Below, piece by piece: positions 26,510-34,076 of a DNA stretch of 64,000 nucleotides. Both the position numbers and the translations under genes were made by a program. Positions within the stretch are counted from its first letter, which is position 1. Each line of letters opens with the position of its first letter. The DNA comes from Egicoccus sp. AB-alg2 (GTDB lineage: Bacteria; Actinomycetota; Nitriliruptoria; Nitriliruptorales; Nitriliruptoraceae): the NCBI RefSeq assembly GCF_041821065.1, contig NZ_JBGUAX010000011.1, positions 62,001-126,000 on the forward strand, given 5' to 3'. Under the pieces are notes generated by a model. That model did no database searches, was not told where the DNA came from, and saw only the letters and a program-made list of their open reading frames with translations.

Positions 26510-27561
26510 GGCGCCGCCACCCGGTCCGCCGGGGCACCGCCGGTCACCGCCGCGGGCAACGGTTCGTCGACGAGCATCCGGTTGCCCGGCCGCCGTGGCA
26601 CGACCCGCGGGAAGCGCTGCTGGAGCTCCTCGACCAACCGCCAGGCCGCCAGTCGTGCCAGCTGGTCGGGTTGGTCGACCAGCGCGAACCGCAGCCGCTC
26701 CGCCGGCGTCCATCCGAGGGCGTCGGCCTCGTAGCCGTACGCCTGCATGAGGGCACCGGCATGACGCTGGATGAAGGCGAGCTCGGCCTCCGGAACCCGA
26801 CCGCGGTACCGGCCCAGCTGCGTGGTGGAGAACAGGCTCGCCTGCGGGTCACCGCCACCGGCGACCATCTTGGCCACCAACGTCGGCGCCTCGCCCATCT
26901 CCAGCATGGCCGGCAGGTAACGCAGGCCGAGGAAGTCGCACACCTCGCGGACCGTCGCCTCCGGTTCCCGCACCAGGTCCTCGAAGCGCACGACGAGGTA
27001 GCGGCCCGGGTGGTCGGCCACGTGGCGGCGCGCCAGGCTGGTCGAGTAGCGCCAGCGTGCGACCGCGCCTCCGGCCCGTCCGCGCCCGTCGGGCCAGCGC
27101 GACAGCGAGGCCTCGTAGCGGTCCCGCGGGTCCCGCAACAGGTGCACGATGCGCAGGTCCGGGTAGGCGGCGAACAGTTCGTGGGCGTAACGCTCGACGA
27201 GGCCGGTCTGGGCACCCCACCGCGGCTTGCCCCGTCGCTGTGCGTAGTGGATGAGGAACAGCGCGAACAGCCGGGCGTAGCTGGGCTCGCCGGCCCGGAA
27301 CTCGCGCCGGATCCGATCGGGGTCCGGCTCGAGGTAGCGCACGTGCTTGTAGCGCAGCATCGCGGCCAGGCAACGCTCGAAGTTGGCAGGCCGGGCCAGG
27401 TCGCCGTAGCGCCGGTGGAAGTAGGTCCACATGTTGGATCCCACTCCCGGGATGGCGAGATCCGGGTGCGATGACAGGATCGCGCTCATGGTGGTCTTGC
27501 CCGAGCGGTCCAGTCCTGCGACGTAGACCGGGCCGGCCGACCGCCCGGCGGCGTCGCTCAT
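26506..27561 (-). CDS. PAPS-dependent sulfotransferase 5
   Basis: 351 residues with PAPS loop AGLDRSGKTTMSAILSSHP and 3'-phosphate site LRDPRDRYEASLSRW; the central motif is WGAQTGLVERY instead of WGDKS. C-terminal extension of about 60 residues rich in Arg and Pro. ATG 27561 overlaps the Wzz-like gene stop by 4 nt. Same operon as sulfotransferases 2-4, implying several distinct sulfation events per repeat. Confidence 0.85.
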   Translation of the reverse strand: MSDAAGRSAGPVYVAGLDRSGKTTMSAILSSHPDLAIPGVGSNMWTYFHRRYGDLARPANFERCLAAMLRYKHVRYLEPDPDRIRREFRAGEPSYARLFALFLIHYAQRRGKPRWGAQTGLVERYAHELFAAYPDLRIVHLLRDPRDRYEASLSRWPDGRGRAGGAVARWRYSTSLARRHVADHPGRYLVVRFEDLVREPEATVREVCDFLGLRYLPAMLEMGEAPTLVAKMVAGGGDPQASLFSTTQLGRYRGRVPEAELAFIQRHAGALMQAYGYEADALGWTPAERLRFALVDQPDQLARLAAWRLVEELQQRFPRVVPRRPGNRMLVDEPLPAAVTGGAPADRVAAP

Positions 27562-28760
27562 CGTCCCGCCACGGTGGTGGGCAGCCGACGGGGCACGGCG
27601 CCGTTGGGGGTGCTGCCGTCATGGCCGGCGGGCTTCGGTTCGGTGATCTCACGCAGGAAGCCGTCGAGGTCGCTCGGCAGGGGCGGCGCGGCGCGGTCCG
27701 GTCGTCCGACGATCGTGCGGCACGGGATCGGACGCTCGCCGGCTGCGCCCGGCAGACGCAGGCTCGCCAGCCATGCCGACCCGGCCCGTTCGGGAGCGAG
27801 GACCACGAACCGGCCGCCTCCGACGTGCGCGACGACGTCGGTCTCCTCGAGTTGCCGCCGCAGCATCGCGGCGGTGCGCGCCAACTGCTTGTCGGCGACC
27901 AGCCACGCCAGCCAGGCACCCGGTCCGCGCCGACGGCGAGGGACGGCGTCCACGACCGCGACGCTCACGAGGCCACCGTGGCGGTGGATCCTGGCCAGCT
28001 CCTGTCGCAGGCGGATCAGCAGGTAGTCGCCGGTGTGCGCCCCCGTGAGCGGATCGACGATGTCCATGCGGCGCGCCCCGACCAGCGGGAAGGCGATGCC
28101 GCTCACGAGCAGCAGCCCCAGGCCCAGCAGTCCACCGAGGAACGCGCTCAGCATCACGGTCAGACGCACCCGCGGGCCGACCGGCGCGGTGGGCAGCGTC
28201 GGCGGATCGAGTTCGACCAGGCCGAAGGCATTCTGCAGGTCGTCGATGTAGGCCACCGTCTCCGCAGCCACGGCCTCACCGAACGCCTGCGCGAGTTCGG
28301 GATCCTGCGCCGTGGTCCGGATCTCCACGATGTTCGTGCCAGTGACGACCTGACCGGTCGCGTCGAGCCCCTTGGGCTTGCCGTTCCCGAGATCGAGTCG
28401 CTCGAGCGCCCGGTCGGTCACGACCCGGCTGCCCACGACGTTGGCGTACGTCGTGTTGATCTCGACGCCACGGAGCAGCGTGTCCATGGCACGGACGAGC
28501 TGTTCGGCGTTGCCCTCGACCGGGCGAACGACGAAGCTGCTGACCGACTCGTAGGTCTCGGGCAGCGCGCGGACCTGGTTGTAGGCCATCAGGACCGTCG
28601 GGACCAGGCCGACCAGCAGCAGCCACCACCGGTTGCGCAAGAGCCGCAACGTGTACTGGACGCTCAGGTTGGACCCACCCGTCGGCATGGCAGCCGGCGG
28701 GACCGTCCAGGACACCGTGGGCAGCGTGCCCCGGTCGGTCGAGCCGTTCGTGTTCGTCAT
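27558..28760 (-). CDS. Wzz-type chain-length regulator fused to a degenerate GGDEF domain
   Basis: 400 residues. Residues about 30-215 are a polysaccharide co-polymerase (Wzz) domain: a membrane segment near 43-63, a periplasmic region with TYESVSSFVVRPV and the VVEIRTTAQDPELAQ-type core, and a second membrane segment near 200-225. Residues about 230-350 look like a GGDEF domain (MDIVDPLTGAHTGDYLLIRL start) whose signature has become GGGRF and whose RxxD site is lost. Bacterial Wzz proteins usually carry nothing or a tyrosine kinase here. ATG 28760 overlaps the oxidoreductase stop. Catalytic inactivity is inferred; GTP or c-di-GMP sensing is possible. Confidence 0.8.
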   Translation of the reverse strand: MTNTNGSTDRGTLPTVSWTVPPAAMPTGGSNLSVQYTLRLLRNRWWLLLVGLVPTVLMAYNQVRALPETYESVSSFVVRPVEGNAEQLVRAMDTLLRGVEINTTYANVVGSRVVTDRALERLDLGNGKPKGLDATGQVVTGTNIVEIRTTAQDPELAQAFGEAVAAETVAYIDDLQNAFGLVELDPPTLPTAPVGPRVRLTVMLSAFLGGLLGLGLLLVSGIAFPLVGARRMDIVDPLTGAHTGDYLLIRLRQELARIHRHGGLVSVAVVDAVPRRRRGPGAWLAWLVADKQLARTAAMLRRQLEETDVVAHVGGGRFVVLAPERAGSAWLASLRLPGAAGERPIPCRTIVGRPDRAAPPLPSDLDGFLREITEPKPAGHDGSTPNGAVPRRLPTTVAGR

Positions 28761-29854
28761 CCGACGTTGACCACCTCGTTACGCGCCGGGGACGGTCCCC
28801 GGTCGGGTGTGACGTTCTCGACGGCCGGGGCGGCCGCCGTTCCGACCGGGACGCTCGCGCCGCCGTTGGCCAGGGAGCGCTGCGCCGCCTCGATCGTCTC
28901 CACGACGACCAGCCCGTTGCTCGCGTCGGTACGCGGACGTGCCCCGCGCGCGACGCAGTCGGCGAAGTGGAGGCACTCCAGCCGCAACGGCTCCTCGAAC
29001 CGGATGTGCGGGATCACGACGTTGCCGTAGTGGTAGGCGAACTGGAACTCGCCGAAGGTGTCGGTCCTGCGGATCGAGTCGACCCGCTTGTCGTAGATAC
29101 GCAGCTTCTCCAGCGGCTCGACGTCGTCGTAGACCGCCATCTTCTGACTGCCGATGACGGTCGTACGCCGCGTCTTGGACGGATCGAGCCAGCTCAGCCG
29201 GACGTGGTACAGGACGTTGCCGGGGAACGTCAGCGTGAGGTAGGCGACGTCCTCGACGGTCTCGTTGAGGCAGGCGGCCCCGCGTGCCGCCACCGCGACC
29301 GGTGCCGCACCGAGCAGGAACGACGCGATGGAGATGTCGTGCGGCGCCAGGTCCCAGATGACGTTGAGGCGCGGATGGAACAGCCCCAGCCCGGCACGTA
29401 CGGCATCGATGTAGAGCACGTCCCCGAGCTCGCCGTGCACGACGAGGTCGCGCAGGGCGTGCACGGCGGGGTTGTAGAGGAACGTGTGGCCGACCATGAG
29501 GATGCGCTCGTTGCGCTCGGCGACGGCGATCAGCTCTCGTGCCTCGGCGCTGCGGGTGACCAGCGGCTTTTCCACGAGCACGTGCAGGCCGTGCTCGAGG
29601 CAGTCCCTGACGATGTCGTAGTGCGTCTCGGGCGGGGTGCTCACCACCACGGCGTCCAACCCGAGCCCGAACAGATCCCGGTAGTCGTTGGTCAGCGTCC
29701 CGATCTGCGGGTAGCGCTCCCGGACGTGGGCGAGTCGCCCGCCGTCGAGATCCGCGACGCCCAGAACACGCGTGTTCGGGATCTCGATGAAGTTGCGGAT
29801 CAGGTTGGGGCCCCAGTAGCCACAGCCGATCGCGCCGATCCTGGTCCTGGACAT
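28757..29854 (-). CDS. Gfo/Idh/MocA-family nucleotide-sugar oxidoreductase
   Basis: 365 residues: Rossmann GAIGCGYWGPNLIRNF at the N-terminus, the catalytic-lysine motif EKPLV, and WDLAPHDISIASFLLG in the substrate domain, as in WlbA-type UDP-sugar 3-dehydrogenases. It would give a 3-keto sugar that the DegT aminotransferase at 15197 could aminate. ATG 29854 has AAGGA upstream. It lies 11 nt after the initiating transferase gene. Confidence 0.87.
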   Translation of the reverse strand: MSRTRIGAIGCGYWGPNLIRNFIEIPNTRVLGVADLDGGRLAHVRERYPQIGTLTNDYRDLFGLGLDAVVVSTPPETHYDIVRDCLEHGLHVLVEKPLVTRSAEARELIAVAERNERILMVGHTFLYNPAVHALRDLVVHGELGDVLYIDAVRAGLGLFHPRLNVIWDLAPHDISIASFLLGAAPVAVAARGAACLNETVEDVAYLTLTFPGNVLYHVRLSWLDPSKTRRTTVIGSQKMAVYDDVEPLEKLRIYDKRVDSIRRTDTFGEFQFAYHYGNVVIPHIRFEEPLRLECLHFADCVARGARPRTDASNGLVVVETIEAAQRSLANGGASVPVGTAAAPAVENVTPDRGPSPARNEVVNVG

Positions 29855-29865
29855 CCTTGGTTCCT

Positions 29866-30612
29866 TCAGCCGGCGCCGCGCGCGGAGAAGGCTGCAGGCA
29901 GCGTCCGCGCGAGGATCCTGAGGTCGAGCCACAGCGAACGCCGGGCGATGTACTCGAGGTCGAGACGGACCATCTCCTCGAAGCTGGTCTCGCAGCGACC
30001 GTTCACCTGCCACCAGCCGGTCAGACCCGGTGCCGAGGCGAGCCGCTCGAAGTGCCACTCCTCGTACAGGTCCGCCTCGTAGGGCAACGGTGGCCGCGGG
30101 CCGACCAGGCTCATGTCCCCGCGCAGCACGTTGAGGATCTGCGGCAGTTCGTCGAGGCTGAACCGTCGTAGCAACCGGCCGAAGCGGGTCACGCGCGGGT
30201 CACCGACCAGCTTGTAGGAGTCGCCCTTGCCGCCGGACGGACGCAGGGCCGCCATGGCGGCCTCGTCACCGGCGAGGTAGGCCGCCATGTAGCGCCGATG
30301 CAGTTCCTCGTCGCAGGCGGTGTGCATCGTGCGGAACTTGACGATCGTGAAGGTGCGGACCTGCCAGGTCCACCCCCCGCCGGTGCGGACACGGCGGGCG
30401 CCGAGCCGCTCCTGACGGAAGAGTGCGGGTCCGGTGCTCTCCAACCGGACGCCCAGGGCGATGGCCAACAGCAGCGGCGCGAGCACCACCAGGAGCACGA
30501 GGCTCACCAGGACGTCGAACGACCGCTTCACGGCGAAGTAGGCGTCTGAGGTCACCGACCGACACGTGAGCGACCGCTCCGTGTGCGTCGGCACCGCAGG
30601 CATCACCTCCAT
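29866..30612 (-). CDS. Initiating sugar-1-phosphate transferase (bacterial sugar transferase family)
   Basis: 248 residues: one long hydrophobic membrane helix ([20 protein letters not shown]), [12 protein letters not shown], and the family signature [23 protein letters not shown] (residues about 160-182). Short PglC/RfbP-like form that loads the first sugar phosphate onto undecaprenyl phosphate. ATG 30612 follows AAGGGGG. It heads the 12-gene minus operon and is divergent from the flippase gene. It shares its role with the longer protein at 42150. Confidence 0.9.
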   Translation of the reverse strand: MEVMPAVPTHTERSLTCRSVTSDAYFAVKRSFDVLVSLVLLVVLAPLLLAIALGVRLESTGPALFRQERLGARRVRTGGGWTWQVRTFTIVKFRTMHTACDEELHRRYMAAYLAGDEAAMAALRPSGGKGDSYKLVGDPRVTRFGRLLRRFSLDELPQILNVLRGDMSLVGPRPPLPYEADLYEEWHFERLASAPGLTGWWQVNGRCETSFEEMVRLDLEYIARRSLWLDLRILARTLPAAFSARGAG

Positions 30613-30718
30613 GGTTCCCCCTTTCCGGCGGCACTCGGCACCAAGTGCCCCGGCGCTCTCCCCCCGAGGCCGGCCGATGTCCCGGGTAGAGAAAACCTGT
30701 CCCTACGGTTACGGCGTA

Positions 30719-30732
30719 GTGACACATGCCCC
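30719..30732. promoter_or_regulatory. Crp-type operator candidate, site 6 (GTGACACATGCCCC)
   Basis: Centred 113 bp from the initiating transferase start and 150 bp from the flippase start. Matches the consensus at 11 of 12 positions. Confidence 0.45.
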
Positions 30733-30784
30733 GACCTGAGATGGCCTCTCTCTCAACCTGTTGATCCGCCACGCCGCCCGCGAT

Positions 30785-30798
30785 GGGACACCTGCCTC
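30785..30798. promoter_or_regulatory. Crp-type operator candidate, site 7 (GGGACACCTGCCTC)
   Basis: Centred 84 bp before the flippase TTG; 10 of 12 consensus positions. It would fall inside the gene if the ATG at 30783 were used, which argues for the later start. Confidence 0.4.
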
Positions 30799-30875
30799 TG
30801 GGGCGCCAAGCCGCCATCTCGTTCGCTGCCCCGGGGCAGACATCCCGACGCTGCCTGTCGAGGTGGAGGTACGCG

Positions 30876-32435
30876 TTGGCCGCGAGTGCCGAACCGCACG
30901 TGCTCCACGCGGCGAAGGGCATCGGCTACCTCACCGCGGGCGGCGGCGTCGGGCAGGTGGTCCGGTTCGTCACCGCGATCCTGTTGGCGCGCGCACTCGG
31001 CGCCGACGGCCTGGGTCAGTACATGCTGGCCCTGACGGTGGCCGGGCTGTGCTCGTCGCTGGCGGCGCTCGGGCTGGACGACGCGATGGTGCGCTACCTC
31101 GCGATCCAGGCCCGTGAGGGCAACCGTTCCGCCGTCGCCGGCACGCTGCAGATCGGCGTCGGCATCTCCACGCTGGTCGGCACGATCACGGGCGTCGGGC
31201 TGTTCGTGGCGGCCGGGGCCGTCGCGGACCGGGTCTTCGACGCCCCCGAGCTGGTGCCGGTGCTGCGCGCATTCGGCGTCATCGTCCCGTTCATGACCCT
31301 GAGCAACGCCTTACTCGGTGTCGCACGCGGCAGCAAGCGCATGGACGTCGCGGCGCTGGCGGAAGAGGTCGTGCAGTCGTTGGTCCGTCTGGCCCTGATC
31401 CTGCCGCTGCTGTTCCTGGGGCTGGAGCCCGTGGCCGCGGCGGTGGTGTTCGGCGTCGGTGACGTGGCGTCGAGTCTCACCATGGTCGCCCTGCTGAGGC
31501 GTCAGCTGCCGCTCCGGGCCGCCTTCGGGCGTGGGGTCCGCCGGGACGTCCGCGGCCTGGTCGGATTCGCCGGTCCATTGTGGCTCGCGGGCGCACTGCG
31601 CAAGTTTCGCCAGAACATCGAGACCCTGCTGCTGGGCTCGCTGACCGCGGTGGCCTCGGTCGGCATCTTCTCCGTGGCCGCGAAGGTCAACCTCGTCGGC
31701 CACACCGTCTACTCGGCCATCATCACGTCGGTGAAGCCGCACCTGGCGGAGCTGCACGGCAGCAGGGACCGCGAGGGGCTGCGGCACCTGTACCGCACGA
31801 CCACCCGCTGGGCACTGCTGTTCGGGCTGCCGTTCTGCCTCGTCACGGTGCTGTACGCGGAACCGATCCTGGCCGTGTTCGGCGACTCCTTCACCGCGGG
31901 GACCACGGCCCTGGTCGTGCTGGCCGCCGGCGAGCTGGTCAACGCCGCCACCGGTGTCTGTGGTTCGGTGCTCGACATGGCCCGCCGCACCGGCGCCAAG
32001 CTGGTCAACGCCGTGCTGTGGCTGGTGCTGATCCTCGGCGCCAACCTGCTGCTCATCCCGCGTTGGGGGGTGCTGGGCGCGGCCGTCGCCTCCGTGCTGG
32101 CGAGCTCGCTGATCAACGTGCTGCGGATCGTGCAGGTCTGGGTGCTGGAGCGCGTGCATCCCTACGACCGCACGTTCCTGAAGCCGGCGGCGGCCGGCGT
32201 CGGTGCGTTCGCGTTCGGCGCTGCCGTCGCCCGGGTCTGGTCGCCGGCCGACCACCCGCTCGTCCTGGCCGTGCAGGCCGGTCTGGTGGTGGCGGTGTAC
32301 GCGCTGCTGGTCGTGCTGCTTCGTCCCGAAGCCGAGGACGCGATGGTCGCCGGCCGGGTCTGGGGTCGTGTCCGCCGGCTGCCGGGACAACTCGGACGCT
32401 CGCTGCGTCCGGCGCGTGCCGCGGAGCGGGTGTGA
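30876..32435 (+). CDS. Oligosaccharide flippase (Wzx/MATE-like)
   Basis: 519 residues from the TTG at 30876, which has GGTGGAGG 6 nt upstream; an in-frame ATG at 30783 would include an operator-like site. About 13-14 hydrophobic segments and the family-typical start GIGYLTAGGGVGQVVRFVTA and FAGPLWLAGALRKFRQNIET. It should flip the undecaprenyl-linked repeat unit to the outer face. The stop is 1 nt from the convergent sulfotransferase stop at 32437. The last 25 residues are Arg-rich and cytosolic. Confidence 0.88.
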   Translation: MAASAEPHVLHAAKGIGYLTAGGGVGQVVRFVTAILLARALGADGLGQYMLALTVAGLCSSLAALGLDDAMVRYLAIQAREGNRSAVAGTLQIGVGISTLVGTITGVGLFVAAGAVADRVFDAPELVPVLRAFGVIVPFMTLSNALLGVARGSKRMDVAALAEEVVQSLVRLALILPLLFLGLEPVAAAVVFGVGDVASSLTMVALLRRQLPLRAAFGRGVRRDVRGLVGFAGPLWLAGALRKFRQNIETLLLGSLTAVASVGIFSVAAKVNLVGHTVYSAIITSVKPHLAELHGSRDREGLRHLYRTTTRWALLFGLPFCLVTVLYAEPILAVFGDSFTAGTTALVVLAAGELVNAATGVCGSVLDMARRTGAKLVNAVLWLVLILGANLLLIPRWGVLGAAVASVLASSLINVLRIVQVWVLERVHPYDRTFLKPAAAGVGAFAFGAAVARVWSPADHPLVLAVQAGLVVAVYALLVVLLRPEAEDAMVAGRVWGRVRRLPGQLGRSLRPARAAERV

Positions 32436-32436
32436 G

Positions 32437-33414
32437 TCACCGCGGCCGCAGCTTCGCCCGCGCCGGGAGGCGGGTGCGCAAGGACCAGGCCAGCATCCCG
32501 GCACCGTGACGGGGGACCTCGGCCAGCGCGAACCGCAACCCACGCACGCGGTCCTGGCCCTTCTCGCCAGTTGGATAGCCGAGCCGGTCAGCCCATGGCC
32601 GGGTCGCGAGCTCCAGGAAGGCGACCTCGCTGGGCTCGAGGTCACGCCGGAACCGGCCGACGGAGCGGTCGTGCAGCGGACCCGGCCCGGCGGCGTCGGC
32701 CTCTGCCGCAGCCAGCGTGGTGGCCGCGGTCGAGGCCGGTTCGCCGAGGAAGGTCACGACCTCGTGCAGCACGCTCGCTGGGTCGCGGACCAGCCGCTCG
32801 TAGTGGACGACGAGGTACCGCTCCGGGTACCGGATCGCGTTGTGGACCGCTCGGCGGGCCGAGTCGCGCCACATCGCCGCGCCGGCGCCCAGCCCGCCGC
32901 GGCCGAGCCCCCGGTGGTACTTCTGGGACGCGAACCGGTCCCGCGGGTCGCGGAGCACCTGGACCATGCGCGCCTCGGGATAGGCGCCCAGGATCTGGTC
33001 CGCGTGGCGCTCGTTGCCGAGGGACTTGTCACCCCACCGGGCACGATCGAGCCGGGCCGCCCGCTGCTCCTGCAGCATGGCGAACAGCCGCACGTAGCTG
33101 GCTTCGTCGCCGGCCAGATCGCGGTCGAGCCGCTGGCGGTCCGGTGTCAGCAGCCGGAGCCGCCGGTCCGCGGCGATTTCGTCCAGGAGCCGGTCGAGGT
33201 TCGGGCGGTGGCGTAGGTCCCCGTACCGGCCCACGACCCGGGTCCAGTAGTCGGTGCGGCGCGTGAGGGCGAACGACGGGTGGTGTTCCAGCAGTTCGCC
33301 GAGCAGCCCGATCCCGCTGCGGTCGGCACCGGCGAGGAAGACCGGACCGCGGCCGGGCGGCGGAGTGCCGGCTGCCGGCCTTGGCTCCGCGGTGGTGTCG
33401 TCCGTGGTGCTCAC
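32437..33414 (-). CDS. PAPS-dependent sulfotransferase 6
   Basis: 325 residues with PAPS loop AGADRSGIGLLGELLEHHP, 3'-phosphate site LRDPRDRFASQKYHRG and WGDKSLGNERH. GTG 33414 overlaps the previous stop as GTGA; a second GTG at 33420 is equally in frame. It is last in a three-gene minus operon behind an APS-kinase-like gene and a giant secreted protein, outside the long operon but of the same family as the other five. Confidence 0.86.
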   Translation of the reverse strand: MSTTDDTTAEPRPAAGTPPPGRGPVFLAGADRSGIGLLGELLEHHPSFALTRRTDYWTRVVGRYGDLRHRPNLDRLLDEIAADRRLRLLTPDRQRLDRDLAGDEASYVRLFAMLQEQRAARLDRARWGDKSLGNERHADQILGAYPEARMVQVLRDPRDRFASQKYHRGLGRGGLGAGAAMWRDSARRAVHNAIRYPERYLVVHYERLVRDPASVLHEVVTFLGEPASTAATTLAAAEADAAGPGPLHDRSVGRFRRDLEPSEVAFLELATRPWADRLGYPTGEKGQDRVRGLRFALAEVPRHGAGMLAWSLRTRLPARAKLRPR

Positions 33415-34067
33415 GCCCACGGCGTTCGCGGGAGATTTCCGCTGGGCAGCAGGCCCCGCGCACGCAGGGCCGCGAGGACGGCCTCTGCACCGACATCGGG
33501 CGCGGTCCGCGAGGTGTCGATCCGGACGTCCGGTGCGTCCGGCGGCTCGTAGGCCAGACCCCGCTTCGCGCCGACGAAGCGGGCGACGCGCTGGCGCAGC
33601 TCGCGGGCGCGGCGACGGAGCGGCACCCGGCGACCACGCGCTGCCCGGCGGGCGGCGGCCACCTCGGCAGGCACGTCGACGTGGACCTCCACGAACCGGT
33701 CGGCACCGACGACCTCGCGTGCCCGCTCGCGCACCTCACGCCGGGCACTGACGGTGACGCAGATCGCGATGCCGCCGTGCCGCGCGATCTCGCCGGCGAC
33801 GAAGGCCTTGCGCAACAGCTTGCCCTCGCTGCTCCGTTCACCCGGCGCCTTGGCCAACAGCGGCACGACGTCGAGCACGCTCACCGTCCGGCCGAGTACT
33901 TCGAGGCGCGGCACCAGCGCGGCCGTGAGCGTCGACTTGCCGGCACCGCTGGGACCCGTCAGCCAGATGCAGGCACCGGCGCGGGACGGCGCGGTGTGGT
34001 CGTGCGCGGCAGTCGCCGCCGTTTCCTCGCCCGCCGCTGGCTGGCCGGCTGCCACCGTCTGCTCCAT
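33411..34067 (-). CDS. APS-kinase-like protein (divergent CysC)
   Basis: 218 residues with P-loop GPSGAGKSTLTAALVPRL and the CysC-type run FVAGEIARHGGIAICVTVSA and FVEVHVDVPAEVAAARRAAR. The DGDxxRxxL substrate motif seen intact in the fused enzyme at 4618 is replaced by SVLDVVPLLAKAPGER, and RDPKGLY is absent. It may be an APS kinase with altered specificity or a kinase for another substrate. ATG 34067 follows AGGAGG. The first 35 residues are a low-complexity tail. It directly precedes a sulfotransferase gene, supporting a sulfation role. Confidence 0.75.
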   Translation of the reverse strand: MEQTVAAGQPAAGEETAATAAHDHTAPSRAGACIWLTGPSGAGKSTLTAALVPRLEVLGRTVSVLDVVPLLAKAPGERSSEGKLLRKAFVAGEIARHGGIAICVTVSARREVRERAREVVGADRFVEVHVDVPAEVAAARRAARGRRVPLRRRARELRQRVARFVGAKRGLAYEPPDAPDVRIDTSRTAPDVGAEAVLAALRARGLLPSGNLPRTPWA

Positions 34068-34076
34068 CGCCGCCTC

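Larger units (their letters stand above)
30613..30875. promoter_or_regulatory. Divergent promoter region of the main polysaccharide operon
   Basis: 263 bp without a gene between the initiating transferase (start 30612) and the flippase (TTG start 30876). It contains two operator-like 14-mers (30719, 30785) and one half-site CCTGTCCC (30696-30703), the last about 85 bp before the transferase start. It is the most AT-rich short stretch of the region around 30685-30720, as expected for a promoter. Confidence 0.5.

Noticed and set aside
30783-30875. Upstream ATG for the flippase
   Set aside because: It would place an operator-like site inside the gene, has no Shine-Dalgarno, and adds a non-conserved leader; TTG 30876 has GGTGGAGG.
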